Source: VGTK01 sp046327915
Lineage (GTDB): Bacteria; Desulfobacterota; Binatia; UBA12015
Assembly (NCBI GenBank): GCA_046327915.1
Contig: JAXLXO010000021.1
Coordinates: 79,311-143,310 of the forward strand
Reading direction: 5' to 3'
Length of the DNA: 64,000 nt
In this document: positions 52,375 to 61,348 of the stretch, piece after piece
How the letters are laid out: every line of letters begins with the position of its first letter
How positions within the stretch are numbered: the first letter of the stretch is position 1
The notes under the pieces: generated by a model
Databases searched by the model: none
What the model saw: the letters and a program-made list of their open reading frames with translations, nothing else
Told to the model about the DNA's origin: nothing
Position numbers and translations under genes: made by a program

Positions 52375-52629
52375 ATGCTGGAGCTCAGACCGGGCTGCGA
52401 GTGCTGCGACGTGGATCTGCCGCCGGACTCGATGGACGTGAGGATCTGCACGTACGAGTGCACGTTCTGCGCGAGCTGCGCGGAGACGAAGCTGCTCGGC
52501 GTGTGTCCGAACTGCGGCGGCGAGCTGGTACGGCGTCCGCGGCGGCCCGCGGCGATGCTCGTCAAGCATCCCGCGTCGACGAAGCGCGTGCACAAGCCGC
52601 AGGGCTGTGGGGGGGCGAACGTCGCGTGA
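52375..52629 (+). CDS. DUF1272-family zinc-ribbon protein
   Basis: An 84-residue protein of the DUF1272 type. LELRPGCECCDVDLPP, then CTFCASCA and GVCPNCGGELVRRP, provides the Cys pairs of a zinc ribbon. Function unknown; family members are found beside metabolic genes. Strong AGGAGGAG ribosome site. The final 30 residues are Arg/Lys-rich and could bind nucleic acid. Confidence 0.85.
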   Translation: MLELRPGCECCDVDLPPDSMDVRICTYECTFCASCAETKLLGVCPNCGGELVRRPRRPAAMLVKHPASTKRVHKPQGCGGANVA

Positions 52630-52939
52630 GCCGCGGGGCTGCTCGAGGAGGTGCGCTCGATCGCGGACGTCGCGGGCGCCGAGGTCCGCGGATGATGCCG
52701 GCGGTCTCTCGCGACGACGGCGACCGCTGTCCCTCCTTCGCCATGGAGCTTCCGGGTCCATGGCGACCTGGTCGTCGGCGAGGGGCCTCCGGCCCTCCCG
52801 TCGCAGCAACGTCGAGCACGCACTTCGTGTCGTCGAATGGCAGGACACCCCCGCACGGTTCGAATAGGCAGCTGCGGCACTTGACGCATCGCCCCGGCAT
52901 CGAGCCGACCTGCCGCAGAGGCAGCTGGGAGAACAATCC
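52630..52939. other. 310-base gap before DUF1254 gene
   Basis: No convincing gene. It contains GCCATGGA and TCCATGGC (52740-52764), a perfect 8-bp inverted repeat with a 9-base loop, and a CTTGACG copy near 52880. Presumably holds the promoter of the gene at 52940. Confidence 0.45.
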
Positions 52940-54556
52940 ATGAAGCGACCCGTTGGAGCCCTGGAAGCCCTCGTCGCCGGCACCCTGCTGGCGGTGGCTT
53001 GCGTGGCCGAAGCGCAGACATCGCCCGCGATCCCGCCATCCATCACCACTCCGGATCGAGTCGAAACCCGGATCGGCACGCTGGAGTTCAACGACGGCGC
53101 GCCCAGCCAGGCGACTCTGGACAAGGTCTACGACAACGTCGACTTCACGCACGCCTACGAGGCGTTCGTGAACACCATGCAGGGCGTGAATGCGGCCGCC
53201 ATCCGCAAGGGCTTTCTCGACATCGGCGTCAAGGACAACGAGATCCTCGTGTTCTCCCGCCTGATGGACGCGAAGTCGCTGTTCCTGACGGCGAACGCGG
53301 ACACGGTCTATTTCGTCGGAGTGCTCGACCTCTCGAAGGGGCCGATGGTGCTCGAGACGCCGCCGAACGCGCTCGGCACGCTCGACGACATGTGGTGGCG
53401 CTGGGTGACCGACTTCGGCGTGCCGGGACCTGACCGCGGCGAAGGCGGCAAGTACCTGATCCTGCCTCCCGGCTACGAGGGGCCGCTGCCCGAGGGCGGC
53501 TTCTACGTCGCGCACTCGAAGACGAACCGCGTCCTGATCCTCGGCCGCATGTTCATGGAGAAGGACGATCCGGCTCCGGCGGTGGAGCTGATCAAGAAGT
53601 TCACGAAGATCCATCCGTACGAAGCCGGCGGTGCGGGTACGAGCGTCGCCGAGTTCCTCAGTGGCAAGGCGAAGCTCGGCCGGATCACGCCGCCGCCCGC
53701 GACGGTCTTCCACGAGGGCAGCGGCAAGGTGATGAACACCATCCCGCCCAACGACTTCAGCTACTTCGAGATGCTGAACGAGGCGGTGCAGTCGGAGCCG
53801 GCGACCGCGCTCGACCCCGAGCTGATGGGCCCGATCGCCGCGATCGGGATCGTCAAGGGCAAGCCGTTCGCACCGGATGCGCGCATGCGCAAGATCCTCA
53901 CCGACGCGCTCGCCGTCGGCAACGCGACCTCGCGCAGCCTGCTCATCGCCCCGCGTGAGGCCGACTGGTTCTACTACCCCGGCTCGGCGTGGACGAACTT
54001 CCTGTTCGTCAGCGGGTACGAGTTCGAGACGCCGATCCCCATGATCTCGCCGGAGGGCGTCAAGCCGTTCCCGCCCACCGGGTACCGGATGCTCGACGCG
54101 CGCTCCGCCTTCTTCTACGGCATCACCGGCATCACTCCCGCGATGGCGATGCGGCTGCCGGGAATCGGTTCGCAGTACCTGCTCGCGTTCCAGGACGCCG
54201 ACAAGCAGTACTTCGACGGCGCGAAGACCTACCGGGTGACGCTGCCGAAGGGCATCCCCGAGGCGAAGTTCTGGTCCTTGACGCTCTACGACAATCAGAC
54301 GCGCTCGATGCTCGATACGCCGCAGAACCATCCGCGCGCCGGCAGCCAGAACTTCCCGTCGCCCGCCGCCGAGGCGGACGTGTCCGGCGTCACGACGGTG
54401 TACTTCGGCCCGAAGCAGCCCGACGGCGTCAAGCGCGGCAACTGGATCCAGACGATGCCCGGCAAGGGCTGGTTCGTCATCCTGCGGCTCTACAGCCCGC
54501 TCGAGCCGTTCTTCGACAAGAGCTGGCGGCCGAGCGAGATCGAAGTGGTTCGGTGA
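52940..54556 (+). CDS. DUF1254/DUF1214 domain protein, secreted
   Basis: A 538-residue exported protein (signal peptide ends CVAEA). The family layout is clear: an N-terminal DUF1254 part (VYDNVDFTHAYEAFVN, MDAKSLFLTANADTVYF, GVLDLSKGPMVLETPPN) and a C-terminal DUF1214 part (ADKQYFDGAKTYRVTLPKGIPEAKFWSLTLYDNQTRSMLDTPQ... LYSPLEPFFDKSWRPSEIE). These domains occur in many bacteria without known reaction. A separate DUF1214 protein is coded at 59181. A stem-loop follows. Confidence 0.93.
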   Translation: MKRPVGALEALVAGTLLAVACVAEAQTSPAIPPSITTPDRVETRIGTLEFNDGAPSQATLDKVYDNVDFTHAYEAFVNTMQGVNAAAIRKGFLDIGVKDNEILVFSRLMDAKSLFLTANADTVYFVGVLDLSKGPMVLETPPNALGTLDDMWWRWVTDFGVPGPDRGEGGKYLILPPGYEGPLPEGGFYVAHSKTNRVLILGRMFMEKDDPAPAVELIKKFTKIHPYEAGGAGTSVAEFLSGKAKLGRITPPPATVFHEGSGKVMNTIPPNDFSYFEMLNEAVQSEPATALDPELMGPIAAIGIVKGKPFAPDARMRKILTDALAVGNATSRSLLIAPREADWFYYPGSAWTNFLFVSGYEFETPIPMISPEGVKPFPPTGYRMLDARSAFFYGITGITPAMAMRLPGIGSQYLLAFQDADKQYFDGAKTYRVTLPKGIPEAKFWSLTLYDNQTRSMLDTPQNHPRAGSQNFPSPAAEADVSGVTTVYFGPKQPDGVKRGNWIQTMPGKGWFVILRLYSPLEPFFDKSWRPSEIEVVR

Positions 54557-54615
54557 GCGGAGCGGCTGACGAGAGCTTCCGGGGGCGCCGCCTGCAGGCG
54601 TCCCTGGAAGCGCGG

Positions 54616-54640
54616 TCCAACCCCGTGGAAACGGGTTGGA
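54616..54640 (+). terminator. Stem-loop with GGAA tetraloop
   Basis: TCCAACCC(C)GT pairs with ACGGGTTGGA around GGAA, one bulged base. It is 60 bases past the DUF1254 stop and before the methyltransferase start. Confidence 0.55.
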
Positions 54641-54706
54641 TGGGCGATGGCGCCGGGCAATACACTCCTGTCGGATCGTGCCTGGGCAGCGACGGGAGAC
54701 CGCAGC

Positions 54707-55504
54707 ATGTCACGCATTCGAGACGGGTGGGCTGCCGGATCGGCTTACGAGGACTTCATGGGCCGGTGGAGTCGCCAGCTCGCCCTCGAGTTCGTGTCGT
54801 GGCTGGGGCTCCCTCCCGGCGTTCACTGGCTGGACGTCGGATGCGGTACGGGCGCACTGACGAATGCGATCTGCAGTCACGCCGATCCGGCCTCGGTGCT
54901 GGGGTGCGACCCCGCGGCGCCGTTCATCGAGTATGCCCGGAGACGTTCCGGAGACGCCCGCGCCTCGTTCGTGATCGCGGGAGTGGGCGACCTTCCGCGC
55001 CGCGCGGACGGTTACGGCAGCACGGCCTCGCTGCTCGCCCTGAACTTCCTTCCCGACTCCGGGGCGGCCATCGATGAGATGCGGTCTCGCACGGCCGCTC
55101 GGGGCACCGTCTCGGCGTGTGTGTGGGACTATGCGGGCAGGATGGATCTCCTGCGCTGTTTCTGGGATGCGGCGGCGGCAGTCGATCCGGCCGCCCGCGA
55201 ACTCGACGAAGGCGAGCGATTCCCGGTCTGCCGTCCCGACGCTCTCGCGGACTTGTTCCGCAAGGGCGGGCTCGGCGAGGTCCGCTGCGGGCCGATCGAG
55301 ATCCCGACCCCATTCGCCGGCTTCGACGACTACTGGCGGTCCTTTCTCGGCGGGACGGGGCCGGCCCCCTCCTACGTCGCCACGCTCGACGACGAACGTC
55401 GCACCGCGATGGCACGGAAGCTCGAAGAGGCGCTGCGACGACGTCCCGGCGGGACGATCGCTCTCACCGCGCGCGCGTGGGCGGTCCGAGGCACGGCGAG
55501 CTGA
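54707..55504 (+). CDS. Class I SAM-dependent methyltransferase
   Basis: A 265-residue methyltransferase. Motif I is HWLDVGCGTGALT (about residues 40-52), then GCDPAAPFIEYAR and the FVIAGVGDLP acid-loop motif. The start at MSRIRDGW follows GGGAGA and matches the DGWAAGSAYEDFMGRWS opening of family members. It probably methylates a small molecule; substrate unknown. Confidence 0.88.
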   Translation: MSRIRDGWAAGSAYEDFMGRWSRQLALEFVSWLGLPPGVHWLDVGCGTGALTNAICSHADPASVLGCDPAAPFIEYARRRSGDARASFVIAGVGDLPRRADGYGSTASLLALNFLPDSGAAIDEMRSRTAARGTVSACVWDYAGRMDLLRCFWDAAAAVDPAARELDEGERFPVCRPDALADLFRKGGLGEVRCGPIEIPTPFAGFDDYWRSFLGGTGPAPSYVATLDDERRTAMARKLEEALRRRPGGTIALTARAWAVRGTAS

Positions 55505-55546
55505 AAGTGGACGCAGCTCTCACTTCCCGCGAACATCGACCCAGAC

Positions 55547-56299
55547 ATGCCGATCGAAATCCTCTCCTCCGCCCAGATCGAGCGCATGCGCCGCGCCGGC
55601 CGCGCCGCCGCCGAGACGCTCGCCTTCGTCGGCTCACGCCTGAAGCCCGGCATGTCGACCGCCGACATCGACCGCCTGGTCCGCGAGGACACCGCGCGCC
55701 GCGGCGGCAAGCCGAGCCAGCTCGGCTACATGGGTTTCCCCGCCGCCGTCTGCACGAGCCGCAACCAGGTCGTCTGTCACGGGATTCCGAGCAAGCGCGA
55801 GATCCTCGAGTCCGGCGACATCGTCAACGTCGACGTGACGACGAACCTCGACGGCTACCACGGCGACACGAGCGCCACGTTCCTCATCGGTGAAGTCAGC
55901 GCCGATGCGCGGCGCATCGTCGACGTCGCGCGGCGCTGCCGCGACGCGGGCATCGCGGTGATCCGCGAGGGCGCGCGTCTGGGCGACATCGGAGCGGCGA
56001 TCGAGGAGCTGGCGCATCGGGAAGGCGTGAGCGTCGTCGCGGAGATCGGCGGGCACGGCATCGGGCGCGCCATGCACGCGGATCCGCACGTGGCGCACGT
56101 CGGCAGGCGCGGCTTCGGACAGCGCCTGAAGGCCGGCATGGCGATCACGGTCGAGCCGATGATCAACCTCGGCGGTCCCGCCGTCCGCCAGCTCGCCGAC
56201 GGATGGACCATCGTCACCGCCGACGGCAGCCTGTCCGCGCAGTGGGAGCACACCGTCGTCGTGACGCGCGACGGGTTTGAGCTGATGACCGAGCTCTGA
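55547..56299 (+). CDS. map: Type I methionine aminopeptidase
   Basis: A 250-residue MetAP. It has the five metal ligands in order (NVDVTTN, HGDTSA, GGHGIG, TVEPM and QWEHT) and the usual length. It removes N-terminal Met from nascent proteins. The position away from rpl/rps genes suggests a second or stand-alone copy; the upstream gene is a methyltransferase. The ribosome site is weak. Confidence 0.94.
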   Translation: MPIEILSSAQIERMRRAGRAAAETLAFVGSRLKPGMSTADIDRLVREDTARRGGKPSQLGYMGFPAAVCTSRNQVVCHGIPSKREILESGDIVNVDVTTNLDGYHGDTSATFLIGEVSADARRIVDVARRCRDAGIAVIREGARLGDIGAAIEELAHREGVSVVAEIGGHGIGRAMHADPHVAHVGRRGFGQRLKAGMAITVEPMINLGGPAVRQLADGWTIVTADGSLSAQWEHTVVVTRDGFELMTEL

Positions 56300-56312
56300 C
56301 ACGAGGTCACAC

Positions 56313-56726
56313 ATGCCGGACAAGAAGTTGTCGGAGTATGAGAGCTTCGATCACCCCGCCGTCCGTCCATACTTGATCGTCGGTGACGCGGCTGCGGCGA
56401 TCGAGTTCTACTGCCGCGTGTTCGCGGCCGAGGAGATCGAGCGCCACACGACACCGCGCGGAGGCATCGGGCACGCGAAGCTGCGACTCGGCGAGACGAT
56501 CGTCGAGCTCGGCGAGCATCCCGATGCCGTCGGTCGCGACGCGGAGCGGCTGCCGCGCGTGGGCCTTCGCCTCTACCTGCCCGACGTCGACGCGACGTAC
56601 GCGCGCGCGATCTCCGCGGGTGCCACCGGCGATCCGCCGTCCGATCGTCCGCAGCAGGGCGTGCGCGGCGCGACCGTCCACGATCCCTTCGGTCTTACCT
56701 GGTGGCTCGCAGGGCGGCTCGCGTAG
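56313..56726 (+). CDS. VOC/glyoxalase-family (PhnB-like) protein
   Basis: A 137-residue VOC protein. RPYLIVGDAAAAIEFYCRVFAAEEIERH opens the fold and LTWWLAG closes it. The sequence resembles the PhnB/DUF899-like group with YDPFG-type motif VHDPFGLTWW. Metal ligands are less obvious than in true glyoxalase I. It is 26 bases before a GFA gene; the pair is a second copy of the arrangement at 50268. Confidence 0.85.
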   Translation: MPDKKLSEYESFDHPAVRPYLIVGDAAAAIEFYCRVFAAEEIERHTTPRGGIGHAKLRLGETIVELGEHPDAVGRDAERLPRVGLRLYLPDVDATYARAISAGATGDPPSDRPQQGVRGATVHDPFGLTWWLAGRLA

Positions 56727-56751
56727 CCGGCGCATTCGACGAGGTGAAGCC

Positions 56752-57186
56752 ATGAATGCAAGATGCCTGTGCGGCGGAATCCGGATCCACGTGTCCGGCA
56801 AGGTCGGCCCGATCGTCTACTGCCACTGCACGCGCTGCCAGAAATCGAGCGGCTCGGCGTTCGGCGCCAACGCGGACGTCCGGCGCAAGTACTGGACGTA
56901 CGTCGCCGGCGAAGAGCTGGTGCGCGAGTACGAATCCTCACCCGGCGTCTTTCGGGCCTTCTGCGAGCGCTGCGGCTCGCCGATCTACAGCCGACGGCCC
57001 GACGCTCCGGACGTGCTGCGCCTCCGGCTCGGCATCCTCGAGGACGATCCGGAGCGCCGCTCGCTGGCGCACTTCTGGGTCGGCTCGAAGGCTCCCTGGT
57101 TCGACATCGGCGACGCCCTCCCGCAGTTCAGCGCCGGCCCCGCCGACCACGCGGACGAGATCGGCACGCTGTTCAGGGAGCGCTGA
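56752..57186 (+). CDS. GFA-family zinc protein, second copy
   Basis: A 144-residue GFA protein (GAGGTGA site). ARCLCGG, YCHCTRCQKSSG and CERCGSPIYS give the zinc-site cysteines. It differs substantially from the copy at 50627. It probably shares a transcript with the VOC gene before it and perhaps the GST after it. Confidence 0.88.
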   Translation: MNARCLCGGIRIHVSGKVGPIVYCHCTRCQKSSGSAFGANADVRRKYWTYVAGEELVREYESSPGVFRAFCERCGSPIYSRRPDAPDVLRLRLGILEDDPERRSLAHFWVGSKAPWFDIGDALPQFSAGPADHADEIGTLFRER

Positions 57187-57280
57187 GCGCGCGCGATGGC
57201 GACCGGCAGCGTGCGGGTCGCGGAGCTGCAACTCCCTCGGTACTCCTCACGGGCAGGGCGATGCGGTACGAGCCGAGGCA

Positions 57281-57916
57281 ATGAGCATCGTCATCACCGC
57301 CTTCGAACGTTCCCCCGACGGCGGCAAGGGCCTCGCGCGCGACACGCGCGTCCGCTGGGCGCTCGAGGAGGTGGGCCAGCCCTACGAGGTGCGCCTCGTC
57401 TCCTTCGCGGCGATGAAGGAGCCGGCGCATCTGGCGATCCATCCGTTCGGTCAGATACCGACCTGCGAGGAAGGTGACCTGGCACTCTTCGAGACCGGTG
57501 CGATCGTCCTCCACATCGCCGAGCGCCACGCCGGGCTGCTGCCGAACGATCCGAACGCTCGGGCGCGCGCGATTGCGTGGATGTTCGCCGCCGTCAACAC
57601 GGTGGAGCCGGCGATTCTCGAGCTCGTCAACGCGAAGCTCCTCGAGGGAGACAAGCCGTGGACGCGAGAGCGTCTGCCCCTGGTCGAGGATCGCCTCCGC
57701 GCCCGCTTGCGGCAGCTTTCGGCGCGGCTCGGCGGCGCCGACTGGCTCGACGGGAGCTTCAGCGCGGGCGACCTCATGATGGTCTCGGTGCTGCTCCGCG
57801 TTCGGGCGGCGGGTCTGCTCGACGAGCACCCGAACCTCGCCGTCTACGTCGCGCGCGGCGAGGCGCGACCCGCGTACCAGCGAGCATTTGCCGCCCAGCT
57901 CGCCGTCAATCGCTGA
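57281..57916 (+). CDS. Glutathione S-transferase
   Basis: A 211-residue GST. An N-terminal thioredoxin-like domain (VRWALEEVGQPYEVRLV; HPFGQIPTCEEGDLALFETGAIVLHIAE with the Pro54-like cis-Pro and ETGAI glutathione-binding loop) is followed by a helical domain. It conjugates or reduces with glutathione. Third glutathione-linked gene in a row. Confidence 0.93.
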   Translation: MSIVITAFERSPDGGKGLARDTRVRWALEEVGQPYEVRLVSFAAMKEPAHLAIHPFGQIPTCEEGDLALFETGAIVLHIAERHAGLLPNDPNARARAIAWMFAAVNTVEPAILELVNAKLLEGDKPWTRERLPLVEDRLRARLRQLSARLGGADWLDGSFSAGDLMMVSVLLRVRAAGLLDEHPNLAVYVARGEARPAYQRAFAAQLAVNR

Positions 57917-57960
57917 CGGGATCGTTCGTGGACGCAGGACCGGCGCTGCGCTCGGCGCGC

Positions 57961-59181
57961 TCACGCCAGCCCGAACCGACTCCGGTACCCCGCGAAGCGC
58001 GCACGGATCTCTTCCGGATCGAGCCCGAAGTCCTGCGGCGCGTACCGATGCGCGCCGTGCTGCTCCTGCAGCTCGCCCAGCCGCACGCGCAGCGCCGCAT
58101 CCGTCGCGTCGCTCCACGCGACGTCCGCCGCGCGGCAGATCGCGCGCGCCGTCGCGATCGGATCCGCCACCAGCTGGGTGAACGCGACGTCGAGAACACC
58201 GCGATCGCCACGCGCATCCCGTGCGCTCATCGCACGATCGAACCACGTCGCGGTCGTGTCGAGTTGGTAGCGTCCGACCTCCGCCGCATCGACGTCGTCG
58301 CTGTACGTCGAGCGGAACGCCGCGAACAGGCTCGCGCCCGACGTCACGGTCTGCACCACGTCGCGGTGCAGGTGCACGACGAGCGCGTCGGGGAACGCGG
58401 CGAACAGGCTCGGCATCTCGGCGGTGTGCGCCGGCGCCTTCAGAATCCATCGCCGTCCGCTGTCGTCGTCGAGCAGACGCAGGATGTCGGCGTAGCGGCG
58501 GTAGCTCCCGGACAGATCCTGCGTCGCGAGCCACGCGGCGTAGCTCGGGCAGCGCAGCGTCGACGTGAAGCCCCAGTTGCGGAAGTCGGTGCCCATGGCG
58601 AGCACGCACTCCTCGGCGAGGCGCGCGCCCGACGGGTGGATCGCCTGCATCGCGGGGTTCAGCAGGTGCAGGAGGTCGTGCGCCGACGCGCCGGCGTCGA
58701 TCAGAGCGTCGCGCGCGCCCTGGTCGAGGCCGGCGAAGCGCCACGGCACCGACAGCTCGGACGGATACGCGCCGCGCAACGCGGGCACTGCGGCGAGCAG
58801 GCGCTGCAGCAGCGTCGTCCCGGTGCGCCAGCCGCCGATGACGAAGATGGGACGGTCGATCCGCCGCTTGCGGATCTCGGGCGCAGCGCCGAGCGCGCGC
58901 GCGATCGCGACGCGCGCCTGCAGCCGCCCGATCGCGGTCGCCGCGATGCTCTTGACGCCGAGCGCGTTCAGCCGTCCCTCGTCGCGTGCGGCGGCGAGGT
59001 ACACCGCGACCCCTTCGCGCCAGTCTCCGTCGTCGTCGGGGCCGAGCGAGTCCTTGCGGAATGCCGCCGCGAGGATCGGCTCGACGTCCAGCACGTAGCG
59101 CTCGGGCCGCGCCGCGCGGTCGGCCTCCGCCGCGTCGTACAGCGCACGCGCCTCGGCGCTGCGCGCAGGCGCCGTCCACAT
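57961..59181 (-). CDS. Sulfotransferase (PF13469-like) or branched sulfotransfer protein
   Basis: A 406-residue protein. IFVIGGWRTGTTLLQRLL (about residues 112-129) is the PAPS-binding loop; a later VVHLHRDVVQTVTSGASLF carries the 3'-phosphate segment. The C-terminal tail PQDFGLDPEEIRARFAGYRSRF is typical of bacterial sulfotransferases with long N-terminal domains. ATG 59181 overlaps the stop of the gene before it (TGATG). It is the last of a three-gene minus-strand operon. Confidence 0.87.
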   Translation of the reverse strand: MWTAPARSAEARALYDAAEADRAARPERYVLDVEPILAAAFRKDSLGPDDDGDWREGVAVYLAAARDEGRLNALGVKSIAATAIGRLQARVAIARALGAAPEIRKRRIDRPIFVIGGWRTGTTLLQRLLAAVPALRGAYPSELSVPWRFAGLDQGARDALIDAGASAHDLLHLLNPAMQAIHPSGARLAEECVLAMGTDFRNWGFTSTLRCPSYAAWLATQDLSGSYRRYADILRLLDDDSGRRWILKAPAHTAEMPSLFAAFPDALVVHLHRDVVQTVTSGASLFAAFRSTYSDDVDAAEVGRYQLDTTATWFDRAMSARDARGDRGVLDVAFTQLVADPIATARAICRAADVAWSDATDAALRVRLGELQEQHGAHRYAPQDFGLDPEEIRARFAGYRSRFGLA

Positions 59182-60269
59182 CAGCAGGAGCCCCGCAGCG
59201 AAGCGACCGGCACGACGCGCGTCGTCGGCAGGACCGGCGTCGCCTGCGGCTGCAGCCAGCGGATCACGAAGATGCCGAACGGACGCGCTTCCGTGTCGAG
59301 CCAGTTCGGGACGCCGGGATCCTCGCCGGCGATCACGATGCGGAAGCGTCCGTCCGCGTCCGTCGCCACGCGCGTGCCGGTCGAGGACACGGTCCGGTTG
59401 CGGTAGTCGAGCGAGTTCAGGAAGCGGCTGTAGAGCAGCACGCTCCAGTGCCGCGCAGGCACTGTCGTACCCTCGATCAAAAGCGCCTGCCCGGGCTCGA
59501 GCTGCCACGCGCCGCGCTGGTAGTGGATGCCGGGCTCGGTGTAGACCGCGCCGCCCTGCATCTCCGACCACTCGCGGATTCCGTTCAGAACCTTCTCGTC
59601 CTGCCTGCTGCCCTGCGCGATGACCATCGACGCGACGTCGAGCGTCGTGCCCATCCCCGCGAGCCGCTTCGCGAAGCGCGCGGGCTCGATCGCGGGCGGC
59701 GGCGCCACGGCATCGAGGCGGACGATCGAGCACGCGCCGTCGGCCGCCGGCGGATCGTCGTGGAACTGCCGCACCCAGACCATGTTCGCGCCCTCGGGGA
59801 TCGCGAGCCACTGACCGTCCGCGTCCGAAGCGTCGCCGCCGAGCGTCAAGCGGAAACGCCCTTCGTGGTCGCAGCGCAGCTCGTCCGACGTCACGCGCGC
59901 GACCGCCTGCGCCTTGAGGCCCGAGCCGGCGTACACCGTGATCGACGTGAACGCGGCGCCGCGCGCGACGCCTTCGATGCGATAGCTTCCGCCCGGCGCG
60001 ATCTCGCCCACCCAGTAGCGGCAGTCGGGATTGTCCATGAAGAACTTCTGCCGCCACAGGTTGAACGGCTGCAGCTCGGGGTTCGCGTCGTCGGCCTCGA
60101 GACGACCGAGCTGGTTCGCGAGCGCGCGCGCCAGCGCGCGGAAGCCGTCGGCGCGCTCCTCTGCGGACAGCGCCGACGTCGCCTCGTCGATGCGTCGTCC
60201 GGCGGCGGCGAGGCTCTCGACGACCTTCTGCCAGGCGGCGAGCGCCGGATCGTTCGCGTGGTCCGTCAT
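59181..60269 (-). CDS. DUF1214 domain protein
   Basis: A 362-residue DUF1214 protein without signal peptide. It contains PDCRYWVGEIAPGGSYRIEG, the EPARFAKRLAGMGTTLDVA helix, and RHWSVLLYSRFLNSLDYR. Relatives appear in diverse genomes as single-domain or paired with DUF1254; biochemical role unknown. Middle gene of the operon; ATG overlaps the upstream stop by four bases. Confidence 0.85.
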   Translation of the reverse strand: MTDHANDPALAAWQKVVESLAAAGRRIDEATSALSAEERADGFRALARALANQLGRLEADDANPELQPFNLWRQKFFMDNPDCRYWVGEIAPGGSYRIEGVARGAAFTSITVYAGSGLKAQAVARVTSDELRCDHEGRFRLTLGGDASDADGQWLAIPEGANMVWVRQFHDDPPAADGACSIVRLDAVAPPPAIEPARFAKRLAGMGTTLDVASMVIAQGSRQDEKVLNGIREWSEMQGGAVYTEPGIHYQRGAWQLEPGQALLIEGTTVPARHWSVLLYSRFLNSLDYRNRTVSSTGTRVATDADGRFRIVIAGEDPGVPNWLDTEARPFGIFVIRWLQPQATPVLPTTRVVPVASLRGSC

Positions 60270-61261
60270 GTCGTCCTCTCGCCGCGGGTGATCTCCACCA
60301 GGGCCACCTCGCGTGCCAGCACGGCGCGCTGCTCCGCGCCGAGTCCGGCGCGCGGATTCCACACGATGCCGAACTGCCGCGCGAGCATCGGCAAGCGCCG
60401 CAGCGTCGCCTCGACGACCGCGAAGAAGCGCTCGTCCGTCGGGTCGACGACGTGCCCCGTCGCGGCGAAGCGCTCGCCGCGCAGCTCGACCTCCAGACCC
60501 CGTGGCGAGCGAAAGTTCCGCCACCACTGCTTGCGCGGCGCCTTCGACACCAGCACGTGCAGGACGTCGCCGTCGCGCTGGTAGCCGACGGGGATGGTGT
60601 AGCGCCGGCCGGACTTCCGGCCGGTCACCGTGATCAGCATGAGCCCGCCGCCGATCAGGAGGTGCAGCGGCGAGCGCAGCAGCCGCACGACCAGCGGGTT
60701 CAGCCGCGTCGTCCAGCGATCGACGTCGAATCCGCCGGCGGCCGCGACGCCACCGTCGGCCGCGCGCGAACCCGCACCGCGCAGCCGCGCCTCGAGATTC
60801 GCCATCGCGCGCTCGAACACGCGGCCCATCACCAGCGGCGCGATCGGACCGGTGAGCTTCTGCAGCAGCCGCGGCTCGATCGCGAGCGTCCACGTCACGC
60901 GCGTTCCGAGGGCACCGGCTCCGCCGTCAAGCGTCGCGTCGTCGCACTCGAACACCTCGACCTGCGCCGACGCGAGCGGCGTCGACGCCTCGATCACGGT
61001 GTACGCCCAGCGCCGTCCCTCGTCCCACGCGATCATCTCCTCGACCCAGCGCGTGCCCGAGACGTCCGCCTCGCGGATCGAGCCGACGCCGTGCGGCGGC
61101 GGCGACGCGTAGCGCGCGCTGCGCACGCCGGGGAACCACGCAGGCCAGCACGGCGGATCGGCGATCGCCGCGAACACCGCGGCGCGCGGCGCCGCGACGA
61201 CCCTCGTGAACACGTGCCGCACCGGCGCGCGCTCGACGAAGCTCATGTCCTCCCTGCGCAT
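60266..61261 (-). CDS. SRPBCC domain fused to F420-dependent (DDN-like) nitroreductase
   Basis: A 331-residue fusion. Residues about 12-155 form a START/SRPBCC ligand-binding fold (FTRVVAAPRAAVFAAIADPPCWPAW, RWVEEMIAWDEGRRWAYTV). Residues about 185-331 resemble deazaflavin-dependent nitroreductases (HLLIGGGLMLITVTGRKSGRRYTIPVGYQRDGDVLHVLVSKAPRKQWWRNFR... VEATLRRLPMLARQFG). Such enzymes use F420H2 to reduce quinones or nitro groups. The fusion suggests that the SRPBCC part binds the hydrophobic substrate. First gene of the operon; an internal Met six residues in could be the true start. Confidence 0.85.
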   Translation of the reverse strand: MRREDMSFVERAPVRHVFTRVVAAPRAAVFAAIADPPCWPAWFPGVRSARYASPPPHGVGSIREADVSGTRWVEEMIAWDEGRRWAYTVIEASTPLASAQVEVFECDDATLDGGAGALGTRVTWTLAIEPRLLQKLTGPIAPLVMGRVFERAMANLEARLRGAGSRAADGGVAAAGGFDVDRWTTRLNPLVVRLLRSPLHLLIGGGLMLITVTGRKSGRRYTIPVGYQRDGDVLHVLVSKAPRKQWWRNFRSPRGLEVELRGERFAATGHVVDPTDERFFAVVEATLRRLPMLARQFGIVWNPRAGLGAEQRAVLAREVALVEITRGERTT

Positions 61262-61348
61262 CGCGCGTGCCTATCGCGCAACGCCGGTCGAGACCAGCGT
61301 CGGCGCCCGCACGCGACCCGCGCGAAGACCCGGAGCGTCAGCCGCAGG

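Noticed and set aside
52840..52900. A GGTTCGAA-like stretch as a tRNA T-arm
   Set aside because: No acceptor, D or anticodon stems can be paired around it.
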